A DNA stretch of 64,000 nt from Enterovirga aerilata (GTDB taxonomy: Bacteria; Pseudomonadota; Alphaproteobacteria; Rhizobiales; Beijerinckiaceae). The DNA is taken from contig NZ_JABEPP010000002.1 in NCBI RefSeq assembly GCF_013044135.1, positions 620,001-684,000 on the forward strand, given 5' to 3'. The notes below the pieces were generated by a model that ran no database searches, was not told the DNA's origin, and saw only the letters and a program-made list of their open reading frames with translations. Position numbers and translations under genes: made by a program. Shown here piece by piece: positions 7,347-15,772 of this stretch (positions within the stretch are counted from its first letter, which is position 1; every line of letters begins with the position of its first letter).

Positions 7347-9743
7347 CTACTCCGCCGCCATCGGCATCCTGGCCCGCTGCGCGGCCCGCCAGACCACCGC
7401 CGGCGTCGCGGGCATCGTGACGTCCTCGTGCCCGAGCGCATCCGTGATCGCGTTGATGACCGCGGGCGGCGCGGCGATCGCGCCCGCTTCGCCGCAGCCC
7501 TTCATGCCGAGCGGGTTGGACGGAGCCGGCGTCACCGTCATGCCGACCTTGAGCGGCGGCAGGTCGGCGGCGCGCGGCATCGTGTAGTCCATGAAGCTCG
7601 CCGTCACGAGCTGGCCGTCCGCATCGTAGCGCGCACCTTCAAGGAGCGCCTGGCCCACGCCCTGGGCGATCCCGCCATGCACCTGGCCCTCGACGATCAT
7701 CGGGTTGATGACATTGCCGAAATCGTCGACGGCCGTGAACCGCTCGATCGTCGTGACGCCCGTATCCGGGTCGATCTCCACCTCACAGACATGCACACCA
7801 GCCGGGAAGGTGAAGTTCGTCGGATCGTAGAACGCCCCTTCCTTCAGCCCGGGCTCGAGCTCCGCGCCATTGAACTTGTGCGCGATATAGGCCTGAAGCG
7901 CGGTGGAGGCGAAGTCGATCGCCTTGTCGGTGCCGGCAACGCCGAACTTGCCGTCCTTGAACTCGATGTCGTCCTCCGACGCCTCGAGCACATGCGCGGC
8001 GACCTTCTTGCCCTTGGCTATGACCTTGTCGAGCGCCTTCGAGATCGCGGACATGCCGACCGCACCGGAACGCGACCCATAGGTGCCCATCCCGAACTGC
8101 ACCTTGTCCGTATCGCCATGCACGACCTTCACGGTCTCGATCGGCACCCCGAGTCTGTCGGAGACGAGCTGCGCGAAGGTGGTCTCGTGGCCCTGGCCGT
8201 GGCTATGCGAGCCGGTGAGCACCTCGATATTGCCGGTCGGGTTCACCCGCACCTCGGCCGATTCCCAGAGTCCGACGCCGGCCCCGAGCGAACCGACCGC
8301 CTGGGAGGGAGCGATGCCGCAGGCCTCGATATAGGCGGAATAGCCGAGCCCCCGGAGCTTGCCGCGCCGCTCGCTCTCGCTCTTCCGCGCTGGGAAGCCG
8401 GAGACGTCGGCGATCTGCAGCGCCTTCGTGAGAGCCGCGTCATAATCGCCCGCGTCGTACATCATGATCACGGGCGTCTGGTGCGGGAAGCTCTTGACGA
8501 AGTTCCGCCGCCGGAACTCGACCGGATCCATGCCGAGCTCGCGCGCGGTCACCTCGACCAAGCGCTCGACCACGAAGGTCGCCTCCGGCCGTCCCGCCCC
8601 CCGATAGGCGTCGACGGGTGCGGTGTTCGTGTAGACCGCGTCCACCTCCGCATAAATCGCAGGAATGGCGTACTGGCCGGACAGCAGCGTCGCGTAGAGA
8701 TAGGTCGGCACCGACGACGCGAAGGTAGAGAGATATGCGCCCATATTGGCGATCGTCTTGACCCTGAGCCCGGTGATCCGGCCGTCCCCGTCGGTCGCGA
8801 GTTCGGCCCGGGTGACGTGGTCGCGCCCATGCGCGTCCGCGAGGAAGGCCTCCGTCCGGTCCGAGGTCCACTTCACCGGCCGCTTGAGCCGCCGAGCGGC
8901 CCAGAGGCAGACGACCTCCTCGGCGTAGATGAAGATCTTCGAGCCGAAGCCGCCGCCAACATCGGGGGCGACGACACGAAGCTTGTGCTCGGGCGCGAGG
9001 CCCACGAAGGCCGAGAGCACGAGCCGGGCCACATGCGGGTTCTGGCTGGTGACGTGGAGCGTGAAGGAATCCTCGCCGGGATCGTATTCTCCGATCGCGG
9101 CACGCGGCTCCATCGGGTTCGGGACGAGCCGGTTGTTGACGATGTCGAGCCTGGTGACATGGGCGGCCGATGCGAAGGCCGCTTCGGTCTTCGCCTTGTC
9201 GCCGAGCTCCCACTCGAAAACCGTGTTGCGCTCGATTCCCGCATGGACTTCGGGTGCCCCTGGCTTCTGGGCCTCGCCGGCGTCGACCACGGCAGGGAGC
9301 ACCTCGTAGTCGACGCGGATCTTCTCTGCCGCGTCCTGTGCCTGCCGAAGCGTGGTCGCGATCACGACGGCGACATGGTCGCCGACATACCGCACGTAAT
9401 CCTTGGCGAGCGCCGGATGTGCGCCGGCCTTCATGGGCGAGCCGTCCTTCGAGTGGATCATCCAGCCGCAGATTAGGCCGCCGACCTCGTCCTCGAGAAG
9501 ATCGTCGGAGGTCGGCACGAACTTGCGCAGGTCCTTACCCGTATAGATCGCCTCGACGCCCGGCGCGCCTAGCGCCTCGGAGGTATCGATCGAGAGTATG
9601 CGGGCATGCGCGTGCGGGGAGCGAAGGAAGCAGGCGTAGAGCTGGCCGTCCCGGTTGATGTCGTCCGTATAGCGCCCGCGCCCGGTGATGAAGCGCTTGT
9701 CCTCAAGGCGCTGCACCCGCGCGCCGACGCCTGTTCCGGCCAT
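7347..9743 (-). CDS. coxL: CO dehydrogenase-type large (molybdenum) subunit, form II signature
   Basis: The 798-residue protein is the molybdenum-binding subunit of the xanthine oxidase family. It starts [20 protein letters not shown], has [15 protein letters not shown] and [19 protein letters not shown] for cofactor binding, and the active-site loop AYRGAGR at residues 379-385. True (form I) CO dehydrogenases have AYxCSFR with a copper-binding Cys. The AYRGAGR loop marks form II enzymes, whose substrate is often unproven. GGAGACA is a good ribosome site just upstream of the ATG. It follows coxS on the minus strand across a 104-base gap containing a perfect palindrome. Confidence 0.9.
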   Translation of the reverse strand: MAGTGVGARVQRLEDKRFITGRGRYTDDINRDGQLYACFLRSPHAHARILSIDTSEALGAPGVEAIYTGKDLRKFVPTSDDLLEDEVGGLICGWMIHSKDGSPMKAGAHPALAKDYVRYVGDHVAVVIATTLRQAQDAAEKIRVDYEVLPAVVDAGEAQKPGAPEVHAGIERNTVFEWELGDKAKTEAAFASAAHVTRLDIVNNRLVPNPMEPRAAIGEYDPGEDSFTLHVTSQNPHVARLVLSAFVGLAPEHKLRVVAPDVGGGFGSKIFIYAEEVVCLWAARRLKRPVKWTSDRTEAFLADAHGRDHVTRAELATDGDGRITGLRVKTIANMGAYLSTFASSVPTYLYATLLSGQYAIPAIYAEVDAVYTNTAPVDAYRGAGRPEATFVVERLVEVTARELGMDPVEFRRRNFVKSFPHQTPVIMMYDAGDYDAALTKALQIADVSGFPARKSESERRGKLRGLGYSAYIEACGIAPSQAVGSLGAGVGLWESAEVRVNPTGNIEVLTGSHSHGQGHETTFAQLVSDRLGVPIETVKVVHGDTDKVQFGMGTYGSRSGAVGMSAISKALDKVIAKGKKVAAHVLEASEDDIEFKDGKFGVAGTDKAIDFASTALQAYIAHKFNGAELEPGLKEGAFYDPTNFTFPAGVHVCEVEIDPDTGVTTIERFTAVDDFGNVINPMIVEGQVHGGIAQGVGQALLEGARYDADGQLVTASFMDYTMPRAADLPPLKVGMTVTPAPSNPLGMKGCGEAGAIAAPPAVINAITDALGHEDVTMPATPAVVWRAAQRARMPMAAE

Positions 9744-9814
9744 TGTCTCCTCCGATCATCTCGTCCCCTCCTCTCCGGGAGGTTGGTTCGTACCTTGCGC
9801 ACCCCGGACCCGAT

Positions 9815-9834
9815 CCTCTCCCGATCGGGAGAGG
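9815..9834. repeat. Perfect 20-bp palindrome between coxS and coxL
   Basis: CCTCTCCCGATCGGGAGAGG is a perfect self-complementary 20-mer in the coxS-coxL gap. It may be one of the intergenic palindromes of this genome or a dimer-bound operator. It could also make coxL expression differ from coxS by folding in the mRNA. Confidence 0.7.
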
Positions 9835-9847
9835 GAACGCCACCGCG

Positions 9848-10342
9848 CTACTCGGCCGCCTGTTGCAGCGGCTGGCTGCCCATGGCACGGGCGCCGGCCC
9901 CGATCGCCTTCACGATATTGTGGTAGCCCGTGCAGCGGCAGAGATTGCCCTCGAGCTCCTCGCGGATGGTGTGGTCGTCGAGCTCGTGGCCAAGCCGGTT
10001 CACCATGTCCACGGCGGTCATGATCATGCCCGGCGTGCAGAAGCCGCATTGCAGCCCGTGATGCTCGCGGAAGGCCGCCTGCATCGGATGCAGCTCGGAC
10101 CCCTTCGCAAGCCCCTCGATCGTGAGGATGTCGGCGCCCTCGCATTGCAGCGCGAGAACCGTGCAAGCCTTCACGGCCTCGCCGTCGAGATGGACGACGC
10201 AGGCGCCGCACTGGCTCGTATCGCAGCCGACATGCGTGCCGGTCAGCCGCAGGTTCTCGCGAAGGAACTGGACGAGCAGCGTGCGCGGGTCGACGTCAGC
10301 CGTGACCGCCTTGCCGTTCACCGTCATCGATACGGACGCCAT
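9848..10342 (-). CDS. coxS: CO dehydrogenase small (2Fe-2S) subunit
   Basis: A 164-residue iron-sulfur subunit with both [2Fe-2S] clusters. The plant-ferredoxin cluster is [16 protein letters not shown] with a later Cys in AVKACTVLA. The second is the helical C-terminal cluster [14 protein letters not shown] ... [16 protein letters not shown]. It links the molybdenum site of CoxL to the FAD of CoxM. I start it at the ATG at 10342 ([11 protein letters not shown]) because GGGGAGAG lies just upstream. The frame stays open for 27 more codons upstream, but that part does not resemble the family. Confidence 0.93.
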   Translation of the reverse strand: MASVSMTVNGKAVTADVDPRTLLVQFLRENLRLTGTHVGCDTSQCGACVVHLDGEAVKACTVLALQCEGADILTIEGLAKGSELHPMQAAFREHHGLQCGFCTPGMIMTAVDMVNRLGHELDDHTIREELEGNLCRCTGYHNIVKAIGAGARAMGSQPLQQAAE

Positions 10343-10573
10343 GTGTCTCTCCCCAGAGCCGCCTGCGGCTTCCGGCCGGCTTCCGCACGGGCCCGGCTCT
10401 TGCGAACTGTTCCGATCCGACATTGCGGAGGCGGAGCGGCACGGTCAAGCCGCCTCGCCTGCAGACTTGGCCGACGATCGTCGCAGGGCTCGGGCCGAAG
10501 CCGGCCCGCTTGTCACGATGGCTGCCCGGCACCATCTTCGCTCCTCCCACCTGATCCCCGCCGGAGAGGCCTA

Positions 10574-11104
10574 ATGAGCGTGCTCGACCTGTTCCGCCGC
10601 GAGAACCCGCCCGAGACGGACCGAAGCGCGGTCCCGGAGCGCTCGCCTTCCGGGTTCGATCTCCGTCCACCCTCGCCCAAGGAGCGCGCCCGGCTCGAGG
10701 CCGATCTCTCGCCCGAGGAGAAGCGCGTTCTTCTCCATCACGGCACCGAAGCCCCGTTCTGCGGCGGGCTGCTGAACAACAAGGAGAAGGGCGTCTATTG
10801 CTGCCGCGAATGCGGGCTGCCGCTCTTCAAGGCCGAAACCAAGTTCGAGAGCGGGACCGGCTGGCCGAGCTTCTATGCCCCTTTCGACCAAACCCATGTC
10901 CTCGCGATCGAGGACAGGAGCTACGGCATGGTGCGCATCGAGACGCGCTGCGCCCGCTGCGACAGCCACCAGGGCCATGTCTTCCCGGACGGGCCGGCGC
11001 CGACGCGCCTGCGCTACTGCATCAACTCGGTCTCCCTGGAATTCGTGCCCGACGGGCAGCCGCTCCGCGACCCGCTCGGGCGAGGCGACCGGATCACCGC
11101 CTGA
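10574..11104 (+). CDS. msrB: Peptide-methionine (R)-S-oxide reductase
   Basis: A 176-residue MsrB. It reduces methionine-R-sulfoxide in damaged proteins. Visible features are the two zinc-binding CxxC pairs (CCREC and CARC), the GTGWPSFYAP motif and the catalytic Cys149 in RYCINSVSLEF. The start at 10574 is preceded by GGAGAGG four bases away. About 45 residues precede the core domain, more than the minimal MsrB, and they show no signal peptide. The gene is divergent from coxS. Confidence 0.93.
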   Translation: MSVLDLFRRENPPETDRSAVPERSPSGFDLRPPSPKERARLEADLSPEEKRVLLHHGTEAPFCGGLLNNKEKGVYCCRECGLPLFKAETKFESGTGWPSFYAPFDQTHVLAIEDRSYGMVRIETRCARCDSHQGHVFPDGPAPTRLRYCINSVSLEFVPDGQPLRDPLGRGDRITA

Positions 11105-11206
11105 CCCGCGCGCGCATGACCGCCCGCGCAGCCGGCGCTTGACGGCAGCCTGCCGCGGCCGCACAGGGGCGCTCTCCCCTTCACCGTGCCCGAGGAGCGC
11201 CGCCCC

Positions 11207-12070
11207 GTGAGCGAGGCGACCACGTCCGTCCTGACTCTGTCCTGCCGCAACCGGCCCGGCATCGTGGCCGCCGTCTCGGCGCGGCTATTCGAGGCCGGCT
11301 ACAACATCCTCGACGCCCAGCAGTTCGACGACGTCGAGACGGGCCTCTTCTTCATGCGCGTGGTGTTCAACCCGGCCGGCAGCGCCGCGCCGGGCGAGCT
11401 CAAGGCGGCGTTCGCCCGCGTCGCCGACGAATTCGGCATGACGTGGTCGCTGCGCGACGCCCAGGCGAAGCGGAGAGTCATGATCCTCGTCTCGCGCTTC
11501 GATCATTGCCTCGCCGACCTGCTCTACCGCTGGCGCATCGGTGAGCTGCCGGCGGAAATCACGGGGATCGTCGCCAACTATCCGCGCGAGACCTACGCGC
11601 ATCTCGATTTCGGCGACATCGCCTTTCACTACCTGCCGGTCCGGCGCGACACGAAGATGGAGCAGGAGACCCAGATCTGGGATCTCGTCCGCCAGACGGG
11701 GACGGACCTCGTAGTGCTCGCCCGCTACATGCAGATCCTATCGGACGGTCTAGCGGCCAAGCTCGCCGGCCGCTGCATCAACATCCACCACTCGTTCCTG
11801 CCGGGCTTCAAGGGAGCGAAGCCCTATCATCAAGCGCACGAACGCGGCGTGAAGCTCATCGGCGCGACCGCCCATTACGTCACGAGCGACCTCGACGAGG
11901 GTCCGATCATCGAGCAGGACGTGGAGCGGATCAGCCACCGCGACACGCCGGAGGACCTGATCCGGAAAGGCCGCGATATCGAGCGGCGCGTGCTCGCCCG
12001 GGCGGTACGGAACCATCTCGAGGATCGCGTGCTCCTGAACGGGCGCAAGACGGTCGTCTTCACCGGCTGA
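11207..12070 (+). CDS. purU: Formyltetrahydrofolate deformylase
   Basis: The 287-residue protein has an N-terminal ACT domain ([20 protein letters not shown]) and a C-terminal formyl transferase domain with [12 protein letters not shown], the active-site stretch [16 protein letters not shown] and [18 protein letters not shown] (catalytic Asp). PurU hydrolyses 10-formyl-THF to THF and formate, balancing one-carbon pools. Its formate could feed the dehydrogenases at 48-64 kb. I prefer the GTG at 11207, which has GAGGAG nine bases upstream. Another GTG at 11186 would add seven residues. Confidence 0.92.
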   Translation: MSEATTSVLTLSCRNRPGIVAAVSARLFEAGYNILDAQQFDDVETGLFFMRVVFNPAGSAAPGELKAAFARVADEFGMTWSLRDAQAKRRVMILVSRFDHCLADLLYRWRIGELPAEITGIVANYPRETYAHLDFGDIAFHYLPVRRDTKMEQETQIWDLVRQTGTDLVVLARYMQILSDGLAAKLAGRCINIHHSFLPGFKGAKPYHQAHERGVKLIGATAHYVTSDLDEGPIIEQDVERISHRDTPEDLIRKGRDIERRVLARAVRNHLEDRVLLNGRKTVVFTG

Positions 12071-12079
12071 GAAGCGAAA

Positions 12080-12103
12080 GGCCGCCGGATCGCGCCGGCG
12101 GCC
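12080..12103 (+). terminator. GC-rich stem-loop downstream of purU
   Basis: GGCCGCCGG (12080-12088) pairs with CCGGCGGCC (12095-12103) around a six-base loop, ten bases after the purU stop. There is no U-tract, so it would be a weak or factor-assisted terminator. It lies between the convergent purU and DUF4142 genes. Confidence 0.5.
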
Positions 12104-12129
12104 TCGGCCGGAATGACCCGGCGCGCCCC

Positions 12130-12777
12130 TCAGCCCTGCGGGCCCTGCATCCGGGTAAGTTGCGCGATGTGCAGGCGAAGAAGCGGAAGCGCACCGCGCG
12201 CGACCCTGCGGAGCGCCGGATCGTCGCCGTTCTGCGCGTAACTGCTGTGGACGGCATAGGCCTCGTGATGGCCCATCAGCTGCGTCTGCACGAACAGCGC
12301 ATCGTATTGCGGACCGGCCGCGGTGCTCTGGATGCGGGCAATCATGTCCGCCTTCTGGGCATCGCCGGTCATCGGAACCGGCTGGCCGCCGAGGCCGAGC
12401 AATGTCCCGGCAGCTCCGACCGCAGCGCCCGCCACCACGAAGGGCGCCGCAACGAGGCCGCCGACCACGCCGCCGGGAGGCGTGCCCGCGGCCGCGCCCG
12501 CCATCAGGCCGGAAGGCGTGTTCGCGGTCAGCTTGTCGGTCAGGTTCACCTGCTCCACGACCTCGGCCCGCGCAAACCTCTTTACGCGCGCATCCTGCGT
12601 CTTGGCGAAGGCATCGCGCGCCGTCTCCTCCAGGAGCATCCCGCCCTTTGCGGCCATAGCCAGATAGGTCGGGGCCGGGATGGCGCCTGGTGGCGGCGCC
12701 GGCTGCGCGACAGTGTGGGTGATGGCGAGCGGCGAGGTTGCGAGCATCAGGCCCGCGATGAACTGACGGCGATTCAT
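12130..12777 (-). CDS. DUF4142-family exported protein
   Basis: The 215-residue product starts MNRRQFIAGLMLATSPLAITHTV, a signal-peptide-like N-terminus with a twin Arg. It continues with the DUF4142 helical pattern: YLAMAAKGGMLLEETARDAFAKT, RVKRFARAEVVEQVNLTDKL, and the later HHEAYAVHSSYAQNGDDPALRRVARGALP. The family folds like ferritin and is usually periplasmic, with no assigned reaction. A glycine- and alanine-rich insertion (GGVVGGLVAAPFVVAGAAVG) interrupts the domain and could be a membrane hairpin. I chose the ATG at 12777 for the signal peptide, though a start ten codons earlier is open. Confidence 0.75.
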   Translation of the reverse strand: MNRRQFIAGLMLATSPLAITHTVAQPAPPPGAIPAPTYLAMAAKGGMLLEETARDAFAKTQDARVKRFARAEVVEQVNLTDKLTANTPSGLMAGAAAGTPPGGVVGGLVAAPFVVAGAAVGAAGTLLGLGGQPVPMTGDAQKADMIARIQSTAAGPQYDALFVQTQLMGHHEAYAVHSSYAQNGDDPALRRVARGALPLLRLHIAQLTRMQGPQG

Positions 12778-12900
12778 TGTGGGATTTGCTCCGATCGACT
12801 GTGTCACGACACAGATGTTGCGTGACCAGCCAATCGTCGTCTTGGCCGCGAGTTCCCCCGGCCCAGTAGTTGCGAGCGCGCGTTCGAAAACGCACGCGCG

Positions 12901-13443
12901 TCAGCGCTCGTCTGCAACCGTGGCGGTCTTGTTGCGCGCTCCGGCGAGCGGCGCCGGGACAGGCGGAAGACCCGCCATGGCGCCGACCCGCTCCCGCTCG
13001 GCCTTGGACAGCCGCGAGCGGTCGAGCGACGTGAAGTCCTCCCGCGCATGTGGGCCGCGTCCGCTGCCTTCGAAGACCAGCACCTCGCCCGCGAGAACGA
13101 CGATGTCGCCGCGCCTGAGGGTCGGGTCCTCCAGATACCAGTTCGGGTTCTTGGCGGGATCGAGATTGGCGGCCGGCACGGAGACCGGCTTCTCCTTGCG
13201 TATCACGCGGCGCTCGCGCCGCGGCTGATGCCGCCGCGGGCGGACGGTGACATCGAGCGCCTCGCCCTCGTCGTACCAGCCGCGCTGCCTCGGCTGGTAT
13301 GCGCGCGGCGGCTCCGGATCGGCTCCGAAGATCGCTCCTATGGCATCGAAGAGGCTCGCCGCCTGGGCAGCGGGCGAAAGGCAGACCGACGCCATGAGCG
13401 CCGCTCCGTACCAGACCGCGCGTGAGCGCCGATACCTGTGCAT
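12901..13443 (-). CDS. Unknown exported Arg/Pro-rich protein
   Basis: A 180-residue protein with a clear signal peptide (WYGAALMASVCLSPAAQAA, cleavage after AQA). The mature part is short, basic and proline-rich (RPRRHQPRRERRVIRKEK), then has a more conserved-looking block AKNPNWYLEDPTLRRGDIVVL and VFEGSGRGPHAREDFTSLD. I do not recognise a family. The YLEDPTLRRGDIVVLAGE block resembles a conserved exported protein of rhizobia that I cannot name. It is upstream of the DUF4142 gene on the same strand, with a 123-base gap. Confidence 0.6.
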   Translation of the reverse strand: MHRYRRSRAVWYGAALMASVCLSPAAQAASLFDAIGAIFGADPEPPRAYQPRQRGWYDEGEALDVTVRPRRHQPRRERRVIRKEKPVSVPAANLDPAKNPNWYLEDPTLRRGDIVVLAGEVLVFEGSGRGPHAREDFTSLDRSRLSKAERERVGAMAGLPPVPAPLAGARNKTATVADER

Positions 13444-13713
13444 GACCGCCCCGGACTCGCAGGCCCCGCATCCAGAACGTCGCTTGAAGCTTAGCCGTTC
13501 CGCAAGGTCAATGGCGCAGACCGGATGTGGTTTCCGCGCGCGTGCACCCTTCCCGCAGGCTTACGGACAGGGCATTCCAGCGCGAATACGCCTCCCCTCC
13601 CCATGCCCCGTCCGTTCGGGGTACCGCATCAAGAATGAGGCAACCTGTCGCGCCCGGCACCGTTCCGCCTGCGGACGGAGCAGCTTCGTTTCGGCCTCAT
13701 GGGAGGAAAAGCG

Positions 13714-14454
13714 ATGAGACACATGGCCCGGACCCTCGCCGCCCTCGGCCTGTCGTCGGTGCTAGCAGCCTCGGCACTCGCGCAGAACACTCAACGTAGC
13801 GGCACGACGGCCGGAGGGCCCGGAGCCTATGGCCGGCCCTGGGAACTGGCGCCGGGCCAGAAGCCGATCACGACAAGAGCCTCGCGCCGGAGCAGGCAGC
13901 GGACCGGCACCACCGCGGTAGGTCCCGGCGCCTACGGCAGGCCGGGCGAGCTGAGGCCTGGGGAGAAACCGCGGGTGACGCGCGCAACCGCGCCGCGCCT
14001 ACGCCAGAAACCAGAATCCGTGCCGGCGGCCGGCGGCCCTGCCCGGCATCCCTGGTCAGATCAGACAGTGAACGGAAGCCGGGGTGGCGGCCCGCCGCCC
14101 TCAACCACGCAGTCATGGCGGCATCGTCCCAAACCACCGCGTCGGGCGGCGCATCAGAGCGGCACAACGATTCCGAGCAAGACGAGATCGTTGGTGCCCA
14201 GGAGAGGACTCGTATCGATCCCCTCCCAAGGTACTGATTTCGCTCTGCGGCTGAGCCTCACGACCGGCAGCGTGTATACCGGTCGCGCTACCCGAACACA
14301 ACCGGCAGCACGCCTACTGGGATGCAGCCTCGGCCGTCTTGGCGAGCACGATCCCGAAGCGGTCATCTGCCGTGATCGGTCTTCCCCTCGGAACGCTTCT
14401 GTGTTGGTTCGCAACCGGGGCGTCGCCGACGACTTCGACGTGCTCGACAGGTAG
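13714..14454 (+). CDS. Unknown exported protein with two tandem repeats; 3' end crosses an attachment site
   Basis: The frame begins MRHMARTLAALGLSSVLAASALAQ, a signal peptide. Two 29-residue repeats follow: RSGTTAGGPGAYGRPWELAPG and RTGTTAVGPGAYGRPGELRPG, each ending with KP(I/R)(T/V)TRA. The rest is Arg/Pro-rich without recognisable domains. The left attachment site at 14191-14212 lies inside this frame, so everything after about residue 160 belongs to the inserted element. The original C-terminus may therefore have been replaced, or the gene may end earlier through an unseen frameshift. Function unknown, and the end coordinate is not trustworthy. Confidence 0.45.
   Translation: MRHMARTLAALGLSSVLAASALAQNTQRSGTTAGGPGAYGRPWELAPGQKPITTRASRRSRQRTGTTAVGPGAYGRPGELRPGEKPRVTRATAPRLRQKPESVPAAGGPARHPWSDQTVNGSRGGGPPPSTTQSWRHRPKPPRRAAHQSGTTIPSKTRSLVPRRGLVSIPSQGTDFALRLSLTTGSVYTGRATRTQPAARLLGCSLGRLGEHDPEAVICRDRSSPRNASVLVRNRGVADDFDVLDR
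14191..14212. other. Left attachment site (attL core)
   Basis: A 22-bp copy of the tRNA-Leu 3' end (reads on the minus strand as the T-arm 3' side plus acceptor and CCA). It is identical to 23975-23996. It marks the left end of the integrated element and sits inside the frame of the exported repeat protein. Confidence 0.9.
14235..14287. other. Candidate integrase arm sites, left end
   Basis: TGATTTCGCTCT (14235-14246) recurs inverted at the right end (23947-23958). TGTATACCGGTCGCG (14273-14287) recurs directly at the right end (23913-23927). Paired short repeats just inside both attachment cores are what arm-type integrase or excisionase binding sites look like. No protein-binding evidence is available from sequence alone. 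Confidence 0.55.
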
Positions 14455-14805
14455 CGTGATCCAGAACGGACGGCCGGTGGCGATGTCGGCAACGAGCAAG
14501 CGCCGCAAAGTCGGGTCCGGCTTGGGCTCCGCTGCCTTCTTGGCGTCCTCTATGGCCTGCCTGGCGGCGAAGCGGGCGCGTCGGGCATCGTCTTCGGTCT
14601 TCTCGGCCGCGAGCGCTTCCGCGCACAACTCCTCCAGCCGGCTCGATGGTGCGACAGGGGCTCGCCGAAAATCGGAGATCAGCTCTTCGGCCTCGCGGCG
14701 GAGCCTCGGGCTGGCGACGTAGCGCTCCGGATCGAGATCGCGTGAGGCGGCGAGCTGGCGGGCGATGTCCGCGCGGATGGTGATGGGGTCGCGTGGTGTT
14801 GTCAT
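14314..14805 (-). CDS. Unknown protein of the tRNA-Leu element
   Basis: A 163-residue protein, mostly helical and charged, starting TTPRDPITIRADIARQLAAS. The middle part (LEELCAEALAAEKTEDDARRARFAA) looks like a coiled coil. The last third, RRLLVADIATGRPFWITLPVEHVEVV, looks more globular. I do not recognise a family. I start it at the ATG at 14805, which overlaps the stop of the upstream gene by four bases (ATGA), so the two are likely translated together. It is the last gene before the left attachment site. Confidence 0.55.
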   Translation of the reverse strand: MTTPRDPITIRADIARQLAASRDLDPERYVASPRLRREAEELISDFRRAPVAPSSRLEELCAEALAAEKTEDDARRARFAARQAIEDAKKAAEPKPDPTLRRLLVADIATGRPFWITLPVEHVEVVGDAPVANQHRSVPRGRPITADDRFGIVLAKTAEAASQ

Positions 14806-15311
14806 TGGCCGGCCTCCTGCTTCAGCTTCGCGGCCAGCGCGGGGTTCGAGAGGGTGATCTTCATCTGCGCCGTCAGGTTCCGACCTTGCGGAGTCCAGGG
14901 GTTGGAAGTGCCATCGGCCTCGGCCGCTTGCGCCTTCATCCGCTTTGCCGCCTCCGGATCGGCTCGCGTCATCATCGCCTGCTTGGTGACGTTCCAGGTC
15001 GACTTCGACCAAGGGTTTGTGGCCGTGGCGCCGGTAACGTGCTTCTCGAACCACTCTGGCTTCGTCCGCGCGAGGCCCTTGAGGTGTTCATGCAATTCCA
15101 GTTCTCGGGTGACGCCGTTCTCGACAGCGACGATCGGGTGCCCGGCGTCATCGAGCACGCGGACCTTCCGGGCCTCGGCATCGAACTCCAGGCGGATGGC
15201 GGCCGCGGCGGCTTCTCCGACCGCCGAGAGCCTGAAGTCTTGATATCCCAGCTCCGCCGCGACGATCTCAGCGGAGTTCGGCAGCTCCCATCGGGTGCTT
15301 TCCGTCGTCAT
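14802..15311 (-). CDS. Phage-type protein with two NPW repeats
   Basis: A 169-residue protein. The C-terminal half has two copies of a repeat: NPWSKSTWNVTKQAMMTRAD and NPWTPQGRNLTAQMKITLSN, each followed by an Ala/Lys-rich helix (PEAAKRMKAQA, PALAAKLKQEA). Similar NP(F/W)-x(6)-N-x-T-x-Q repeats occur, from memory, in uncharacterised phage proteins near capsid genes. That link is recollection, not a search result. The start at 15311 overlaps the stop of the RHH gene by four bases, giving a three-gene unit RHH-NPW-unknown. Confidence 0.6.
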   Translation of the reverse strand: MTTESTRWELPNSAEIVAAELGYQDFRLSAVGEAAAAAIRLEFDAEARKVRVLDDAGHPIVAVENGVTRELELHEHLKGLARTKPEWFEKHVTGATATNPWSKSTWNVTKQAMMTRADPEAAKRMKAQAAEADGTSNPWTPQGRNLTAQMKITLSNPALAAKLKQEAGQ

Positions 15312-15499
15312 CGCGCACCTCGCAGGGCGAGGCGCATTTGCGACGGCAAGGGAGCGCCGGCAGCGGACAAGTAGTCGGCGAGCGCCTTCCGGATGAGGTC
15401 GGATCGGCGGATGCGGAGCCGCGCGGCGAGGTTGTCGATGATGGGGATGAGTCCGCACGGGACCTTCGCGCTGACGGGCGCGTCCTCGTAGATCTTCAT
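15308..15499 (-). CDS. Small ribbon-helix-helix (CopG-type) regulator
   Basis: A 63-residue protein. After a short leader it reads VSAKVPCGLIPIIDNLAARL, then RIRRSDLIRKALADYLSAA, the beta strand and two helices of a CopG/Arc-type DNA-binding dimer. It starts at 15499 with AGGAAC seven bases upstream. It probably regulates its own three-gene operon or the divergent region. Ribbon-helix-helix proteins also serve as plasmid copy-number repressors, which is relevant because the neighbour to the right is an HUH-like replication protein. Confidence 0.7.
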   Translation of the reverse strand: MKIYEDAPVSAKVPCGLIPIIDNLAARLRIRRSDLIRKALADYLSAAGAPLPSQMRLALRGAR

Positions 15500-15606
15500 G
15501 GTATTTGTTCCTATGGCGTGGACATGCGAAAGCGCCCCAATGCAGAGAGCTGCCCAGGGTGCCGCAACGTCGGCTTGTCGGTGATGGAGGCCCGGAATCC
15601 GGGCAT

Positions 15607-15628
15607 GAAAAAAGCCCCGACAAGGGGC
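15607..15628 (-). terminator. Intrinsic terminator downstream of the HUH-like gene
   Basis: On the minus strand GCCCC-TTGTC-GGGGC is followed by six T residues (plus-strand A run 15608-15613). It is a textbook rho-independent terminator, 145 bases past the stop of the HUH-like gene. It separates that gene from the RHH operon, which therefore needs its own promoter between 15500 and 15607. Confidence 0.85.
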
Positions 15629-15772
15629 CTCATCGTTCTGGCTGCACTTCCGCCAGTATGACTGCTTCCGTATACCTCATTAGAGGGGAGGTGTCAAATT
15701 GTATTCCCTGCGGTTTGTTGACGCATGAGCTAAGTCATTGAAAACATTGGGTGCAATTTTGCGCCGCCTCGA

